Below, one piece after another: positions 1 through 8,804 of a stretch of 64,000 nucleotides of DNA. The position numbers and the translations under genes are program-made. Within the stretch, counting starts at the first letter, position 1; each line of letters starts with the position of its first letter. The notes below the pieces were generated by a model. That model searched no databases. It was not told where the DNA came from and worked only from the letters and a program-made list of their open reading frames with translations. The DNA comes from Chiayiivirga flava (GTDB lineage: Bacteria; Pseudomonadota; Gammaproteobacteria; Xanthomonadales; Xanthomonadaceae), in assembly GCF_014202825.1 (NCBI RefSeq), contig NZ_JACHHP010000001.1, positions 930,001-994,000 of the forward strand. The letters run 5' to 3'.

Positions 1-612
1 CCGCAGCTTCTCGACGATGCGGAACTGCTCGCCGTCGACGGTCTCGATCGCGTGCTCGCGGTAGTTGGGCGGGATCTCGGCCAGCCGGTGCATCGGATAC
101 AGCGCCTGGCGCGCCATCGCGAGCGCGGGCTGGCTGACGTCGGTGGCGGTGATGCCGAACAGGCGCTGCGGCTCGAAGCCCGACAGCGCGGCATCGAGCA
201 CCATCGCGAGCGTGTAGGCCTCCTCGCCGGTCGAGCAGCCCACCGAGAGCGCATGCAGCGAGCGGTCCGCCGGCACCCCGGCCAGCCACTGCGGCAGCCA
301 CTCGTCGCGGATCAGGTTCAGCGACGGCATGTGCCGGAAGAAGTGCGTCTCGTGCACGGTGAGGTGGTCGACGAGCGCCGCCCATTCCATCGCGCCGCGC
401 GCGCCGTCGAGCAGTTCGTCGTAGTAGCGGCGGAACTCGGTGTGGCCGGTTTCGCGCATGCGACGGCGCAGGCCGGTTTCCAGAAACGGCTTGCGCTCCG
501 GCGGCACGATGACGCCCGTGCGCGATTCGAGCAATCGCACCCAGCGCTCGAACTCGGCGTCGTCCATGATCGGACGCGCCGCGCCGTGCGTGGCGGAACT
601 CGCTGCGATGCC
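1..612 (-). CDS. pilK: CheR-type chemoreceptor methyltransferase PilK (partial, 3' end outside window)
   Basis: Only the first 204 codons are present; the gene runs off the left edge. CheR enzymes move a methyl group from S-adenosylmethionine to glutamates of a chemoreceptor. The likely substrate is PilJ, whose gene ends 31 bp upstream. The visible part has the CheR N-terminal helical segment (FERWVRLLESRTG, about residues 19-31, then an arginine-rich stretch). It reaches the region where CheR proteins read MHRLAEIPPNYREHA. Position as fifth gene after pilG-H-I-J matches the Pseudomonas Pil-Chp order, which is why PilK rather than a generic CheR is proposed. The start is the ATG at 612; an in-frame ATG at 567 (MDDAEF) is possible. 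Confidence 0.82.
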
Positions 613-642
613 CATCGGCGCGGCCCGATCCCCTGCCCCGCC

Positions 643-2676
643 TTAACCCGGCAGCTTGAAGTCGGCGACCGAGCGGCGCAGGTCGGCGGCGAGCTGCGCG
701 AGGTTGCCGATCGATTCGGCGGTCTGGCTCGCACCCACCGAGGTCTGCGTGGTGATTTCCTGAATCACGTTCATCGTCGCCGAGATGTTGGTCGCCGCAG
801 CGGACTGCTGGCGTGCGGCCTCGGAGATGTTCTGAATCAGGTCCGCAAGGTCGTTCGACACCGTTTCGATTTCGCCGAGCGCCAGGCCCGCGTCCTCGGC
901 CAGGCGGGCACCGGCCACCACTTCCGCGGTGGTCTGTTCCATCGACGACACCGCTTCGTTGGTGTCGGCCTGAATCGTCTGCACCAGCGTTTCGATTCGC
1001 TTGGTGGCGTTGGACGCGCGTTCGGCGAGTCGCTGCACTTCGTCGGCCACGACCGCGAAGCCGCGGCCCGCTTCACCGGCCGATGCCGCCTGAATTGCGG
1101 CGTTCAGCGCGAGGATGTTGGTCTGCTCGGAGATGTCATTGATGAGTTCGACGATCGAGCCGATTTCCTGCGAGCTTTCACCCAGTCGCTTGATTCGCTT
1201 CGAGGTTTCCTGAATCTGGTCGCGGATCGAGTCCATGCCCTGGATCGTCTGGCGCACCACTTCGGCGCCTTTTGCGGCGATCTGCACCGAGCGCTGCGCA
1301 ACGTCCGCCGATTCGGCGGAGTTCTTCGAAACTTCGTCGATCGAGACCGCAATTTCGTTGATCGCCGCCGACGCGGACGTGATCTGCTGGGCCTGGTGCT
1401 CTGCGGCTTCGGCCAGGTGCATTGCGGTCGCCTGCGTTTCCTGCGCGGCGGCGGCCACCTGCACGGCGGTCTCGTTGATCGTGGTCACCAGCGAGCGCAG
1501 CGCTTCGACGGCGAAGTTGATCGAGTCCGCGATCGCGCCGGTGATGTCCTCGGTAACGGTCGCGCGGACGGTGAGGTCGCCTTCTGCGAGCGATCCCATT
1601 TCGTCGAGCAGGCGCAGAATCGCTTCCTGGTTGCGCTGGTTCAGTTCCTGGGTGACGCGGAAGCGCTTGACCTGGTCGCGGTACAGGGTGAAGAGCAGGC
1701 CGAGGATGCCGACGATGGCGAGCGCGCCGGCGCCGTAGCCGATGTAGGTGTTCGGGAACGGACGCGACGACGGCAGGTTGATCAGCGCCTGGTTGAGCGT
1801 GCGGGCGTCCTGCAGCAGGTCGTTGGAGCTGGTGAAGATGGTGTCGGCCGCTTCCTTGACCTCGAACAGTTCGGTGGACGCGTTGAGGATGGTTTCCACG
1901 TCCGCCTGCACGCTGGCGTAGAGTTCGGCGACCTTGGCCAACGGATCGCGCGCGGCCGGGCTGTCGATGCGGCGGATGTTCTGTTCCGGCAGGCCGTTCT
2001 GCAGGCCGCCGAGCACCTGGCCGAACATCGTGGCGTCGCGCGAGAAGCTGCCGGCGGCGGACATCGCGCCAGCGCCGCCCTGCAGGATCTGCGTCACGCG
2101 GCGCAGCATGCGGTCGGCGAGCACGATCTGGCGCACCGCGGTGTAGATCTGCGAGGAAGCCGCGCCGCTTTCGCCCATCGCGCGGACCACTTCGTCCATG
2201 TAGGCCTGCAGCTGCGGCACGCTGGCGGAAAACGCGCCGGCGGTGTCGGTGAGGCCAAGCACCATTTCCTTGCTGGCCAGGATGCGCGAGCTCGCCTCGT
2301 TGATCGGGGTCCAGGTGTCGGTCAGTTCCTGCAGCGGGATCTTGACCTCCGGATTGGCGATGTAGCCCGGCAGTCCGGACGCGGCGTCGCCGTCGCGCAG
2401 CTTGGTGATGTTGGACTGGATGTCGCGCCGCGTGCTTTCGAGCTCGTCGAACGCCTCCAGACCGCCGTTCGCCGCGTCGGCGGCGAACTTGGCGTTCTGC
2501 TGCGAGAGCACCATGATGTCGGCCACCAGTTCGCGCGCGGTGCTTTCCTGCGATGCGTACCGGGTGGACAGGTACGCGTTCACGATCAGCGCGATCAGCG
2601 CGACCACCAGCAGCAGGATCCAGAAGTTGATCGCTGCGCTGCGTTCTTTGCCGGTACCGGCGCCCAGTGTGCTCAT
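643..2676 (-). CDS. pilJ: Twitching-motility chemoreceptor PilJ (methyl-accepting chemotaxis protein)
   Basis: A 677-aa inner-membrane receptor that signals to the type IV pilus Chp kinase. Transmembrane helix 1 lies at about residues 16-36 and helix 2 at about 310-332, enclosing a roughly 270-residue periplasmic PilJ-type sensor. A HAMP-like linker follows helix 2, and then a cytoplasmic coiled-coil signalling domain. The signalling hairpin tip near residues 512-550 reads [33 protein letters not shown] is the PilJ version of the usual MCP tip. Length and architecture match PilJ of Pseudomonas and Xanthomonas (about 680 aa). It sits between pilI and pilK on the same strand, consistent with one operon. 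Confidence 0.95.
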   Translation of the reverse strand: MSTLGAGTGKERSAAINFWILLLVVALIALIVNAYLSTRYASQESTARELVADIMVLSQQNAKFAADAANGGLEAFDELESTRRDIQSNITKLRDGDAASGLPGYIANPEVKIPLQELTDTWTPINEASSRILASKEMVLGLTDTAGAFSASVPQLQAYMDEVVRAMGESGAASSQIYTAVRQIVLADRMLRRVTQILQGGAGAMSAAGSFSRDATMFGQVLGGLQNGLPEQNIRRIDSPAARDPLAKVAELYASVQADVETILNASTELFEVKEAADTIFTSSNDLLQDARTLNQALINLPSSRPFPNTYIGYGAGALAIVGILGLLFTLYRDQVKRFRVTQELNQRNQEAILRLLDEMGSLAEGDLTVRATVTEDITGAIADSINFAVEALRSLVTTINETAVQVAAAAQETQATAMHLAEAAEHQAQQITSASAAINEIAVSIDEVSKNSAESADVAQRSVQIAAKGAEVVRQTIQGMDSIRDQIQETSKRIKRLGESSQEIGSIVELINDISEQTNILALNAAIQAASAGEAGRGFAVVADEVQRLAERASNATKRIETLVQTIQADTNEAVSSMEQTTAEVVAGARLAEDAGLALGEIETVSNDLADLIQNISEAARQQSAAATNISATMNVIQEITTQTSVGASQTAESIGNLAQLAADLRRSVADFKLPG

Positions 2677-2713
2677 ATGAAACCTCGCCCCAAAAGATCG
2701 GTGTTGTGCGGCA

Positions 2714-3271
2714 TCAGGCCGCGGCTGCCTGCCTGAATTCCGGTGTCCGGGTCAGGCGCGTCATGCTGAACACGCCCCAGACCGTGTCCCCCAGTTTGTA
2801 CGCTTGCTGCACGAACGCCGCGTAGCGTCCGTCGTCGAACCCGGTGGCTTCGCTGCGCTGTTCGTCGACGAAGTTGCGCTGGCCGAACAGTTCGTCGATC
2901 AGCACGGCGACGTTGCCGCCGGTCTGCCGCACCACCAGCGCGCGCATGTGCTCGTGCAGCACGGTGCGTTCGCCTTCGAGGAACTGCTTCAGATCCACGA
3001 CCGGCATCAGGCTGCTGCGGATGTTGGCCACCCCCAGCATCCACGGCTCGGCCCCCGGCACCACGGTAAGGCCGGGCAGCGAGACGATCTCGACCACTTC
3101 GGAAAAACCGGCCGCGAGGTGCCGCGTGCCGAGTCGGAACCCGATCCCGCGCCACAGGCCGGGCGCGTCGATCTGCTCGGGCAGGCCGACGACATGGTCG
3201 AGGCTGCGCCGCTCGTAATCGGCCAGCACCTCGAACGGGGTGCGCTCGAACGGACTGCGCTGGTCGGACAT
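2714..3271 (-). CDS. pilI: CheW-like adaptor PilI
   Basis: A 185-aa CheW-domain protein that would couple the PilJ receptor to the ChpA-type histidine kinase. It has the CheW pattern of a glycine-rich beta-barrel entry ([18 protein letters not shown]), then [18 protein letters not shown], the segment that contacts receptor and kinase. The start is the ATG at 3271, preceded 8 nt upstream by AGGAG; a GTG seven codons earlier (3292) is less likely. It lies between pilH and pilJ, with a 37-bp gap to pilJ. Length and position agree with PilI of other gammaproteobacteria. Confidence 0.92.
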   Translation of the reverse strand: MSDQRSPFERTPFEVLADYERRSLDHVVGLPEQIDAPGLWRGIGFRLGTRHLAAGFSEVVEIVSLPGLTVVPGAEPWMLGVANIRSSLMPVVDLKQFLEGERTVLHEHMRALVVRQTGGNVAVLIDELFGQRNFVDEQRSEATGFDDGRYAAFVQQAYKLGDTVWGVFSMTRLTRTPEFRQAAAA

Positions 3272-3317
3272 CGGCGGCTCCTGTTCCCTCACGTCGCGTG
3301 CAGCATGACAGGCGGCA

Positions 3318-3689
3318 TCACGGCACCGCGTCGAGCAGGGCGTTGATGCGGGTGATCAGATCGCGCTCGGCCGGCGGCTTGACCATGTAGTCCTTCGCGC
3401 CCTGGCGCAATCCCCAGACCCGGTCGGTTTCCATGTTCTTGCTGCTGACGATGATGATCGGGATGGCGCTGGTGGCGGGGTCGCGCGACAGCACGCGCGT
3501 GGCCTGGAAGCCGCTCATGCCCGGCAGGATCACGTCCATCAGCACCAGGTCCGGCAGATCGCGCTTGCACGCCTCCACGCCGGCCTCGGCGTTGTCGGCC
3601 GTGAGCACCTGATGCCCGTTGCGTTCGAGCATTCCCGTGAAGACCGCAGTGTCAGTCTGCGAGTCATCGATGATCAGAATCCTTGCCAT
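3318..3689 (-). CDS. pilH: Response regulator PilH (CheY-like)
   Basis: A 123-aa single receiver domain with no output domain. The acidic pocket is D8-D9, the phosphorylatable aspartate is D52 (LMDVILPGMSGF) and the conserved lysine is K104 (MVKPP). In the Pil-Chp pathway PilH and PilG are the two CheY-like outputs of the ChpA kinase. In Pseudomonas they have different roles in retraction and extension control. The gene lies between pilG and pilI, as in Pseudomonas. Confidence 0.94.
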   Translation of the reverse strand: MARILIIDDSQTDTAVFTGMLERNGHQVLTADNAEAGVEACKRDLPDLVLMDVILPGMSGFQATRVLSRDPATSAIPIIIVSSKNMETDRVWGLRQGAKDYMVKPPAERDLITRINALLDAVP

Positions 3690-3713
3690 GCTCCCCCCTG
3701 TGAGGCGTGGCGT

Positions 3714-4115
3714 TTATTTACGATCGACGTGGCGACGGATCGCCGACAGCAGTTCTTCGCGCGTGAACGGTTTGGTGAGGTACTGTTCGGACCCGACGAT
3801 GCGCCCGCGCGCCTTGTCGAAGAGACCGTCCTTGGACGACAGCATGATCACCGGCGTACCGCGGAAGAGCTGGTTGTTCTTGATCAGCGCGCAGGTCTGG
3901 TAACCGTCCAGGCGCGGCATCATGATGTCGACGAAGATGATCTGCGGCTGGTGGTCGGCGATCTTGGCCAGCGCCTCGAAGCCGTCGGTGGCGGTGACGA
4001 CGTCGCAGCCTTCCTTCTTCAGCAGCGTCTCGGCCGTGCGCCGGATGGTCTTCGAGTCGTCGATGACCATGACCTTGAGGCCGGCGAGGCTGTCCGAATT
4101 TTCAATCCCATCCAT
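3714..4115 (-). CDS. pilG: Response regulator PilG (CheY-like)
   Basis: A 133-aa single receiver domain: acidic pair D19-D20 (VMVIDDSKTIRRTAE), phospho-acceptor D63 (IIFVDIMMPRLDGY), switch lysine K115 (YLTKPFTREEL). The N-terminus MDGIENSDSLAGLKV resembles PilG, and length is close to the Pseudomonas protein (135 aa). The ATG at 4115 has a purine-rich GGGGA upstream; an ATG seven codons earlier (4136) is in frame. It is the first gene of the minus-strand pil operon and is divergent from gshB. A promoter-like sequence lies at 4168-4199. Confidence 0.94.
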   Translation of the reverse strand: MDGIENSDSLAGLKVMVIDDSKTIRRTAETLLKKEGCDVVTATDGFEALAKIADHQPQIIFVDIMMPRLDGYQTCALIKNNQLFRGTPVIMLSSKDGLFDKARGRIVGSEQYLTKPFTREELLSAIRRHVDRK

Positions 4116-4167
4116 TCTCGCGTTCCCCAGAGGCATCCACGCCAGCGCGCCGCATTCGCGCGGCTTG

Positions 4168-4199
4168 TCTATATCGCAACGGACCCCGTGCGCTGTCAA
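4168..4199 (-). promoter_or_regulatory. Candidate sigma-70 promoter of the pilGHIJK operon
   Basis: On the minus strand a perfect TTGACA (4199-4194) is followed 20 nt later by TATAGA (4173-4168), about 50 bp before the pilG ATG. An exact -35 box is rare in DNA this GC-rich. The spacing is longer than the ideal 17 nt, so the exact -10 is uncertain. Confidence 0.45.
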
Positions 4200-4382
4200 G
4201 CGCGCGTTGCGTCGATGCCCTGCGCGCTCGCTGGCGCGTCCGGACTCGATGCTAGTATAGCCCTCGCGCGCGCCGCCGCGGGCGTTCCCTCGCGCAGGGC
4301 GGCCCGGGTGCGCGCCTCGCCACGGCGACCTTCGCGCTCGACAACCTCCGGGGCGAGCCCAACCGGACACAGGAGTGCGGCA

Positions 4383-5335
<953 letters not shown>

Positions 5336-5339
<4 letters not shown>

Positions 5340-6199
5340 GTGCGGCGCCGCGCATCACGCCGGGCGACAGGCTCGGCGCGACGATCGCGTTTTCGCTCAT
5401 CGCGCACGGCGTGCTGGCGCTGGGCATCGGCTTCCGCATCGACGACCCGGCGCCGATCCTGCCCACGCTCGACGTGATCCTCACCCAGACCCGTTCGCAG
5501 GACAAACCCGACAAGGCCGATTTCCTCGCCCAGGCAAGCAATGCCGGCGGCGGCGATCGCGACAAGGCCGAACGCCCGCGCGATCCGACGCCCGCCCCCG
5601 CGCCGAACCCGCAGCCGGGCGTGGCGCCGGTGCCGCTCGAGGCCGGTTCGCCGACGCCGCAGACGCAGAAGAGCGAGGCCGTGCTGACCAGCACCGGCGC
5701 CAGCCGGACGCAGGCGGCGCAGCAGGCCCTGACGCCGACCCCGAGCACGCCGCTGCCCAGCAGCCGCGAGCTGATCGAGCGCAGCCTGGAGATGGCGCGC
5801 CTCGCGGCCGAGATCGAACGCCAGAGCAGTGCCTATGCCAAGCGCCCCAAGCGCAAGTTCGTCTCGGCCAACACCCAGGAATACGAATACGCGAGCTACA
5901 TGCGCGGCTGGGTGGCGCGGGTGGAGCGCATCGGCAACCTCAACTACCCGGACGAAGCGCGCCGGCGCAACCTGCTCGGCCAGCTCGTGCTGACCGTGGC
6001 CGTGCGCCGCGACGGCACGGTGGAACGCATCGATGTGGTACAGCCGAGCGGCTATCCGGTGCTGGACGAGGCCGCGATCCGCACCGTGCGCCTCGCCGAG
6101 CCGTTCGGTCCGCTGCCGGACACGCACGACGGCACCGACATCCTGCACATCACCCGCACCTGGCAGTTCCTGCCGGGGAACGTGATGCGGAATCGGTGA
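5336..6199 (+). CDS. TonB-family energy-transducing protein
   Basis: A 287-aa protein with one N-terminal membrane helix (about residues 12-32, ATIAFSLIAHGVLALG). A proline/glutamine-rich periplasmic linker (about 70-140) follows, then a C-terminal TonB domain (about 195-285; NYPDEARRRNLLGQLVLTVAV, then VLDEAAIRTVR). TonB proteins pass energy from the inner-membrane proton gradient to outer-membrane receptors. The start is the GTG of the GTGA overlap with gshB. The same position in Pseudomonas is held by tonB3, which is linked to pilus function; whether this copy is the main TonB or a pilus-linked one cannot be read from sequence. No exbB/exbD is nearby. Confidence 0.85.
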
Positions 6200-6216
6200 G
6201 AGCGGGGAAACGGGAG

Positions 6217-6326
6217 TCGGGAATGGGGAATCGGGAATCGGAAGAGCCGGGGCGCCGCTCTCCGACTCCCGACTCCCGACTCCCGACTCCCGACTCCCGA
6301 CTCCCGACTCCCGACTCCCGACTCCC
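6217..6326. repeat. Heptamer tandem array (GACTCCC)x9 with a partial inverted counterpart
   Basis: Nine perfect copies of GACTCCC occupy 6264-6326. Just upstream (6217-6241) is a degenerate run of the complementary motif (GGGAGTC, GGGAATC), so the transcript can fold into a hairpin. The array ends 14 bp before the -10 hexamer of algH. Confidence 0.9.
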
Positions 6327-6340
6327 GTCCGTCACCGGCA

Positions 6341-6346
6341 TACAAT
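6341..6346 (+). promoter_or_regulatory. -10 hexamer TACAAT placed for a leaderless algH/yqgE transcript
   Basis: TACAAT (5 of 6 to consensus) is followed by exactly 6 nt and then the ATG at 6353, so the predicted +1 is the A of the start codon. No Shine-Dalgarno is present. Confidence 0.55.
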
Positions 6347-6352
6347 CCCCCC

Positions 6353-6916
6353 ATGGACGCCCCCCGCTACCTCGGCAACCACTTCCTCATCGCGCTGCCG
6401 TCGATGGAGGATCCCAACTTCTCGCGCGGCGTCACGCTGGTGTGTCAGCACACCGCGGAGGGCGCGATGGGAATCCTCGTCAACCGGCTCTCCGATTATC
6501 TGCTCGGCGACGTCCTGGCGCAGATGAACATCCGCACCGATATCGAAGCGCTGGCTTCGGCGGCCGTGCTGGTCGGCGGGCCGGTGCAGCCCGAGCGCGG
6601 CTTCGTGCTGCACACGCCCGGCGCGAGCTGGGATTCGACCTATGTCATCTCCAGCTCGCTCAGCCTCACGACCTCGCGCGACGTGCTCGAGGCCATGGCC
6701 CAGGGCGAGGGGCCGGCGCAGAGCGTCGTCGCGCTGGGGTATGCCGGTTGGGGAGAAGGCCAGCTCGAAACCGAGCTGCAGGACAACGCCTGGCTCACCG
6801 TCGGCGTGGACAGCGCCATCCTGTTTTCGACGCCGGTCGAACAGCGCTGGATGTCGGCCGCGCGGCTGATGGGGGTCGACGTGACCCTGCTCACGGCCTA
6901 CGCCGGACACGCCTGA
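6353..6916 (+). CDS. yqgE: UPF0301 protein AlgH/YqgE
   Basis: A 187-aa protein of the AlgH/YqgE family (DUF179). It opens with the family signature YLGNHFLIALPSMEDPNF and continues CQHTAEGAMGILVNR, GGPVQPERGFVLH and LGYAGWGEGQLETEL. The family has a known fold but an unsettled molecular function; AlgH was first linked to alginate regulation in Pseudomonas. The gene lies between tonB and ruvX as in Pseudomonas. Its stop overlaps the ruvX ATG (TGATG). There is no Shine-Dalgarno, and the -10 box sits directly upstream. Confidence 0.94.
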   Translation: MDAPRYLGNHFLIALPSMEDPNFSRGVTLVCQHTAEGAMGILVNRLSDYLLGDVLAQMNIRTDIEALASAAVLVGGPVQPERGFVLHTPGASWDSTYVISSSLSLTTSRDVLEAMAQGEGPAQSVVALGYAGWGEGQLETELQDNAWLTVGVDSAILFSTPVEQRWMSAARLMGVDVTLLTAYAGHA

Positions 6917-7368
6917 TGCCGCCGCAGCCCGCGGCCGGCGCCGACGCGATCTGCGTGCTCGGCTTCGACGTCGGCAGCCGGCGCATCGGCGTCGCGGTCG
7001 GCAACACCCTCACCGGCAGCGCTCGCGCGCTTGCGATGATCGACGTGCACGAGGCCGGCCCCGACTGGGCTGCACTCGACCAGCTCGTGGCGCAGTGGCG
7101 GCCGCAGCGGCTCGTCGTCGGCGAGCCGCTCACCCTCGACGGCGGCACCCAGCCGGCCACGCGCGCCGCGCGCCGCTTCGCGCACGAGGTGCGGGCGCGC
7201 AGCGGCCTGCCGGTGGATCTGGTCGACGAACGCTCGAGCTCGCGCGATGCCGATGCGCGGTTTGCCGACCGTCGGCGTGAGGGCACGGCGAAACGCCGCG
7301 ATGCGAAGTCGCTGGATGCACTGGCCGCGGAAGTCATCGTCGAGCGCTGGTTGCTGGAGCGCGGCTGA
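6916..7368 (+). CDS. ruvX: Holliday junction resolvase-like pre-16S rRNA nuclease RuvX/YqgF
   Basis: A 150-aa RNase H-fold protein. YqgF/RuvX family members are implicated in processing the 5' end of 16S rRNA, with a structural likeness to RuvC resolvases. The catalytic aspartate lies in LGFDVGSRRIGVAVG. Further family segments are RLVVGEPLTLDGG, VDLVDERSSS and the C-terminal DAKSLDALAAEVIVERWL. The start is the ATG at 6916 overlapping the algH stop, so the two are translationally coupled. Confidence 0.93.
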   Translation: MPPQPAAGADAICVLGFDVGSRRIGVAVGNTLTGSARALAMIDVHEAGPDWAALDQLVAQWRPQRLVVGEPLTLDGGTQPATRAARRFAHEVRARSGLPVDLVDERSSSRDADARFADRRREGTAKRRDAKSLDALAAEVIVERWLLERG

Positions 7369-7444
7369 CGTGGCGGGCGAGCACGCACTGCGCGGCACCG
7401 CGCGGCGCGACCTGCCCGGCCGTCGTTGAACACCAGCGTGGCGT

Positions 7445-7465
7445 CCTTCTCCCGCCGGGAGAAGG
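7445..7465. repeat. Family A palindromic element (short copy)
   Basis: CCTTCTCCC, a 3-nt gap and GGGAGAAGG form a compact palindrome, followed by GTGAGG. This is the core of the family A repeat found six or more times in the window. It lies in the 380-bp ruvX-pyrB gap. Confidence 0.8.
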
Positions 7466-7578
7466 GTGAGGCGGCTACCGCCGGCCGAACGCAGCCGGAT
7501 CAGGGATGGGCATCGCACGGGGCATTGACGCCGCAGCTTGCCGCATCCTCCAGCCACCGGACACGACGGTGCGCCCGT

Positions 7579-7618
7579 CCCTCATCCGCCTTCGGCACCT
7601 TCTCCCGACGGGAGAAGG
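7579..7618. repeat. Family A inverted-repeat element upstream of pyrB
   Basis: The 40-bp unit is a CCCTCATCCGCC head, a variable TTCGGCACC and the CCTTCTCCC...GGGAGAAGG palindrome. It matches the units at 12729, 13023, 16367 and 16518 apart from a few bases. Confidence 0.85.
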
Positions 7619-7655
7619 AAGCAGGAGCGCGGCTCGTGCGTGTTCGTGTCCGTCT

Positions 7656-7690
7656 CTTCCGCCTTCGGCATCGTGTCACGACGGGAGAAG
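7656..7690. repeat. Degenerate family A copy
   Basis: A worn copy of the unit at 7579 in the same orientation (CTTCCGCCTTCGGCATCG, then CACGACGGGAGAAGC). The rest of the 7369-7748 gap shows nothing else recognisable. Confidence 0.65.
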
Positions 7691-7736
7691 CAGGCGGAGC
7701 GTGCGAGACAAGTTCGCCCCGGCACGAGCCGCCTCC

Positions 7737-7742
7737 TACAAT
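7737..7742 (+). promoter_or_regulatory. -10 hexamer TACAAT placed for a leaderless pyrB transcript
   Basis: TACAAT is followed by 6 nt (GTGCTC) and the pyrB ATG at 7749, putting the expected +1 on the start codon. No Shine-Dalgarno precedes the ATG. Confidence 0.55.
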
Positions 7743-7748
7743 GTGCTC

Positions 7749-8702
7749 ATGGAAACACCCCAGCTCGACGCCGCCGGCGACCTGCGCCATCTGCTGACCC
7801 TCGACGGTCTGGGTCGCGAACGCATCACCACCCTGCTCGACGCCGCCCAGGCGCTGCGCCCGCATGCGCTCGGGCGCGTCGCCGCGCAGCCGCTGGCGGG
7901 GCGGACCGTGGTCAACCTGTTCTTCGAGAACTCCACCCGCACACGCAGCTCCTTCCACCTGGCCGCGCGCAGGCTCGGCGCCGATGTGCTGGATTTCGAC
8001 GTCGGCAGTTCGTCGGCACGCAAGGGCGAAAGCCTCATCGACACGCTGCGCAATCTGGAGGCGATGGGCGCGGACCTGTTCGTGGTGCGCCATTCCGAGT
8101 CCGCCGCCGTTGCGGCACTGGCCGCAGCGGCCGCACCCGCCACGTCCATCGTCAATGCCGGCGACGGTCGCAACGCGCATCCGACGCAGGGCCTGCTCGA
8201 CCTGTTGACGATCCGCCAGCACAAGGGCTCCGACTTCGGCGCCCTGACCGTGGCCATCGTCGGCGACATCGCGCATTCGCGCGTCGCGCGCTCGGACATC
8301 CACGGCCTGCGCGCGCTCGGCGTCGGCACGCTGCGCATCGCCGCACCCGCCAACCTGCTGCCGGCCGAGCGCTGGCCGGGCGTGGAGATCTGCCACGACG
8401 TCGACAGCGCGCTCCGCGACGCGGATGTCGTCATCGCACTGCGTCTGCAGCGCGAACGCATGGAGGAAGGCCTGGTCGACTCGCTCGACGGCTACTGGCG
8501 CGACTGGGGCCTGACGCCGCCGCGTCTGCGGCTCGCACGCCCGGATGCGATCGTGATGCACCCCGGCCCGATGAACCGCGGCGTCGAGATCGACGATGCC
8601 GTCGCCGACGGCGCCCAGTCGGTGATTCTCGCGCAGGTGGCCAACGGGGTTGCAGTCCGCATGGCGATCCTCGCGCAGCTGGCAAATCGCACTGCCCCGT
8701 GA
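7749..8702 (+). CDS. pyrB: Aspartate carbamoyltransferase, catalytic subunit
   Basis: A 317-aa cytosolic enzyme that joins carbamoyl phosphate and aspartate in the first committed step of pyrimidine synthesis. The carbamoyl-phosphate motif STRTR lies in FFENSTRTRSSF (about residues 55-66), the 80s loop is SSARKGESLIDT, and the aspartate-side motif is MHPGPMNRG near residue 275. Length fits the class II-like catalytic chain. In Pseudomonas pyrR precedes pyrB; no pyrR is present here. No regulatory pyrI or dihydroorotase-like gene follows in the window. Confidence 0.96.
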   Translation: METPQLDAAGDLRHLLTLDGLGRERITTLLDAAQALRPHALGRVAAQPLAGRTVVNLFFENSTRTRSSFHLAARRLGADVLDFDVGSSSARKGESLIDTLRNLEAMGADLFVVRHSESAAVAALAAAAAPATSIVNAGDGRNAHPTQGLLDLLTIRQHKGSDFGALTVAIVGDIAHSRVARSDIHGLRALGVGTLRIAAPANLLPAERWPGVEICHDVDSALRDADVVIALRLQRERMEEGLVDSLDGYWRDWGLTPPRLRLARPDAIVMHPGPMNRGVEIDDAVADGAQSVILAQVANGVAVRMAILAQLANRTAP

Positions 8703-8710
8703 AAACCCAC

Positions 8711-8733
8711 GCGGGCATTTGATTTTCGCCCGC
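8711..8733 (+). terminator. Possible terminator hairpin after pyrB
   Basis: A GCGGGC / GCCCGC stem with an 11-nt AT-rich loop lies 9 bp after the pyrB stop. There is no clear U-run, so termination is uncertain. Confidence 0.35.
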
Positions 8734-8804
8734 ATGGCTTTCATGCTTCATGCGCTGCGGCCGAGCGCGCGCAGTCGGACTCACTTCACGGGATCGGCCG
8801 ACGC

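Noticed and set aside
52..2736. 894-aa plus-strand frame opposite pilJ/pilK
   Set aside because: Antisense of clear chemotaxis genes; composition typical of reverse-frame artefacts.
6264..6326. Heptamer run considered as a protein-coding repeat
   Set aside because: Lies between the tonB stop and a good -10/ATG of algH; frames through it join unrelated reading frames.
8711..8733. Hairpin after pyrB as an attenuator for the kinase module
   Set aside because: The loop is long and no alternative antiterminator or leader peptide is visible; kept only as a weak terminator.
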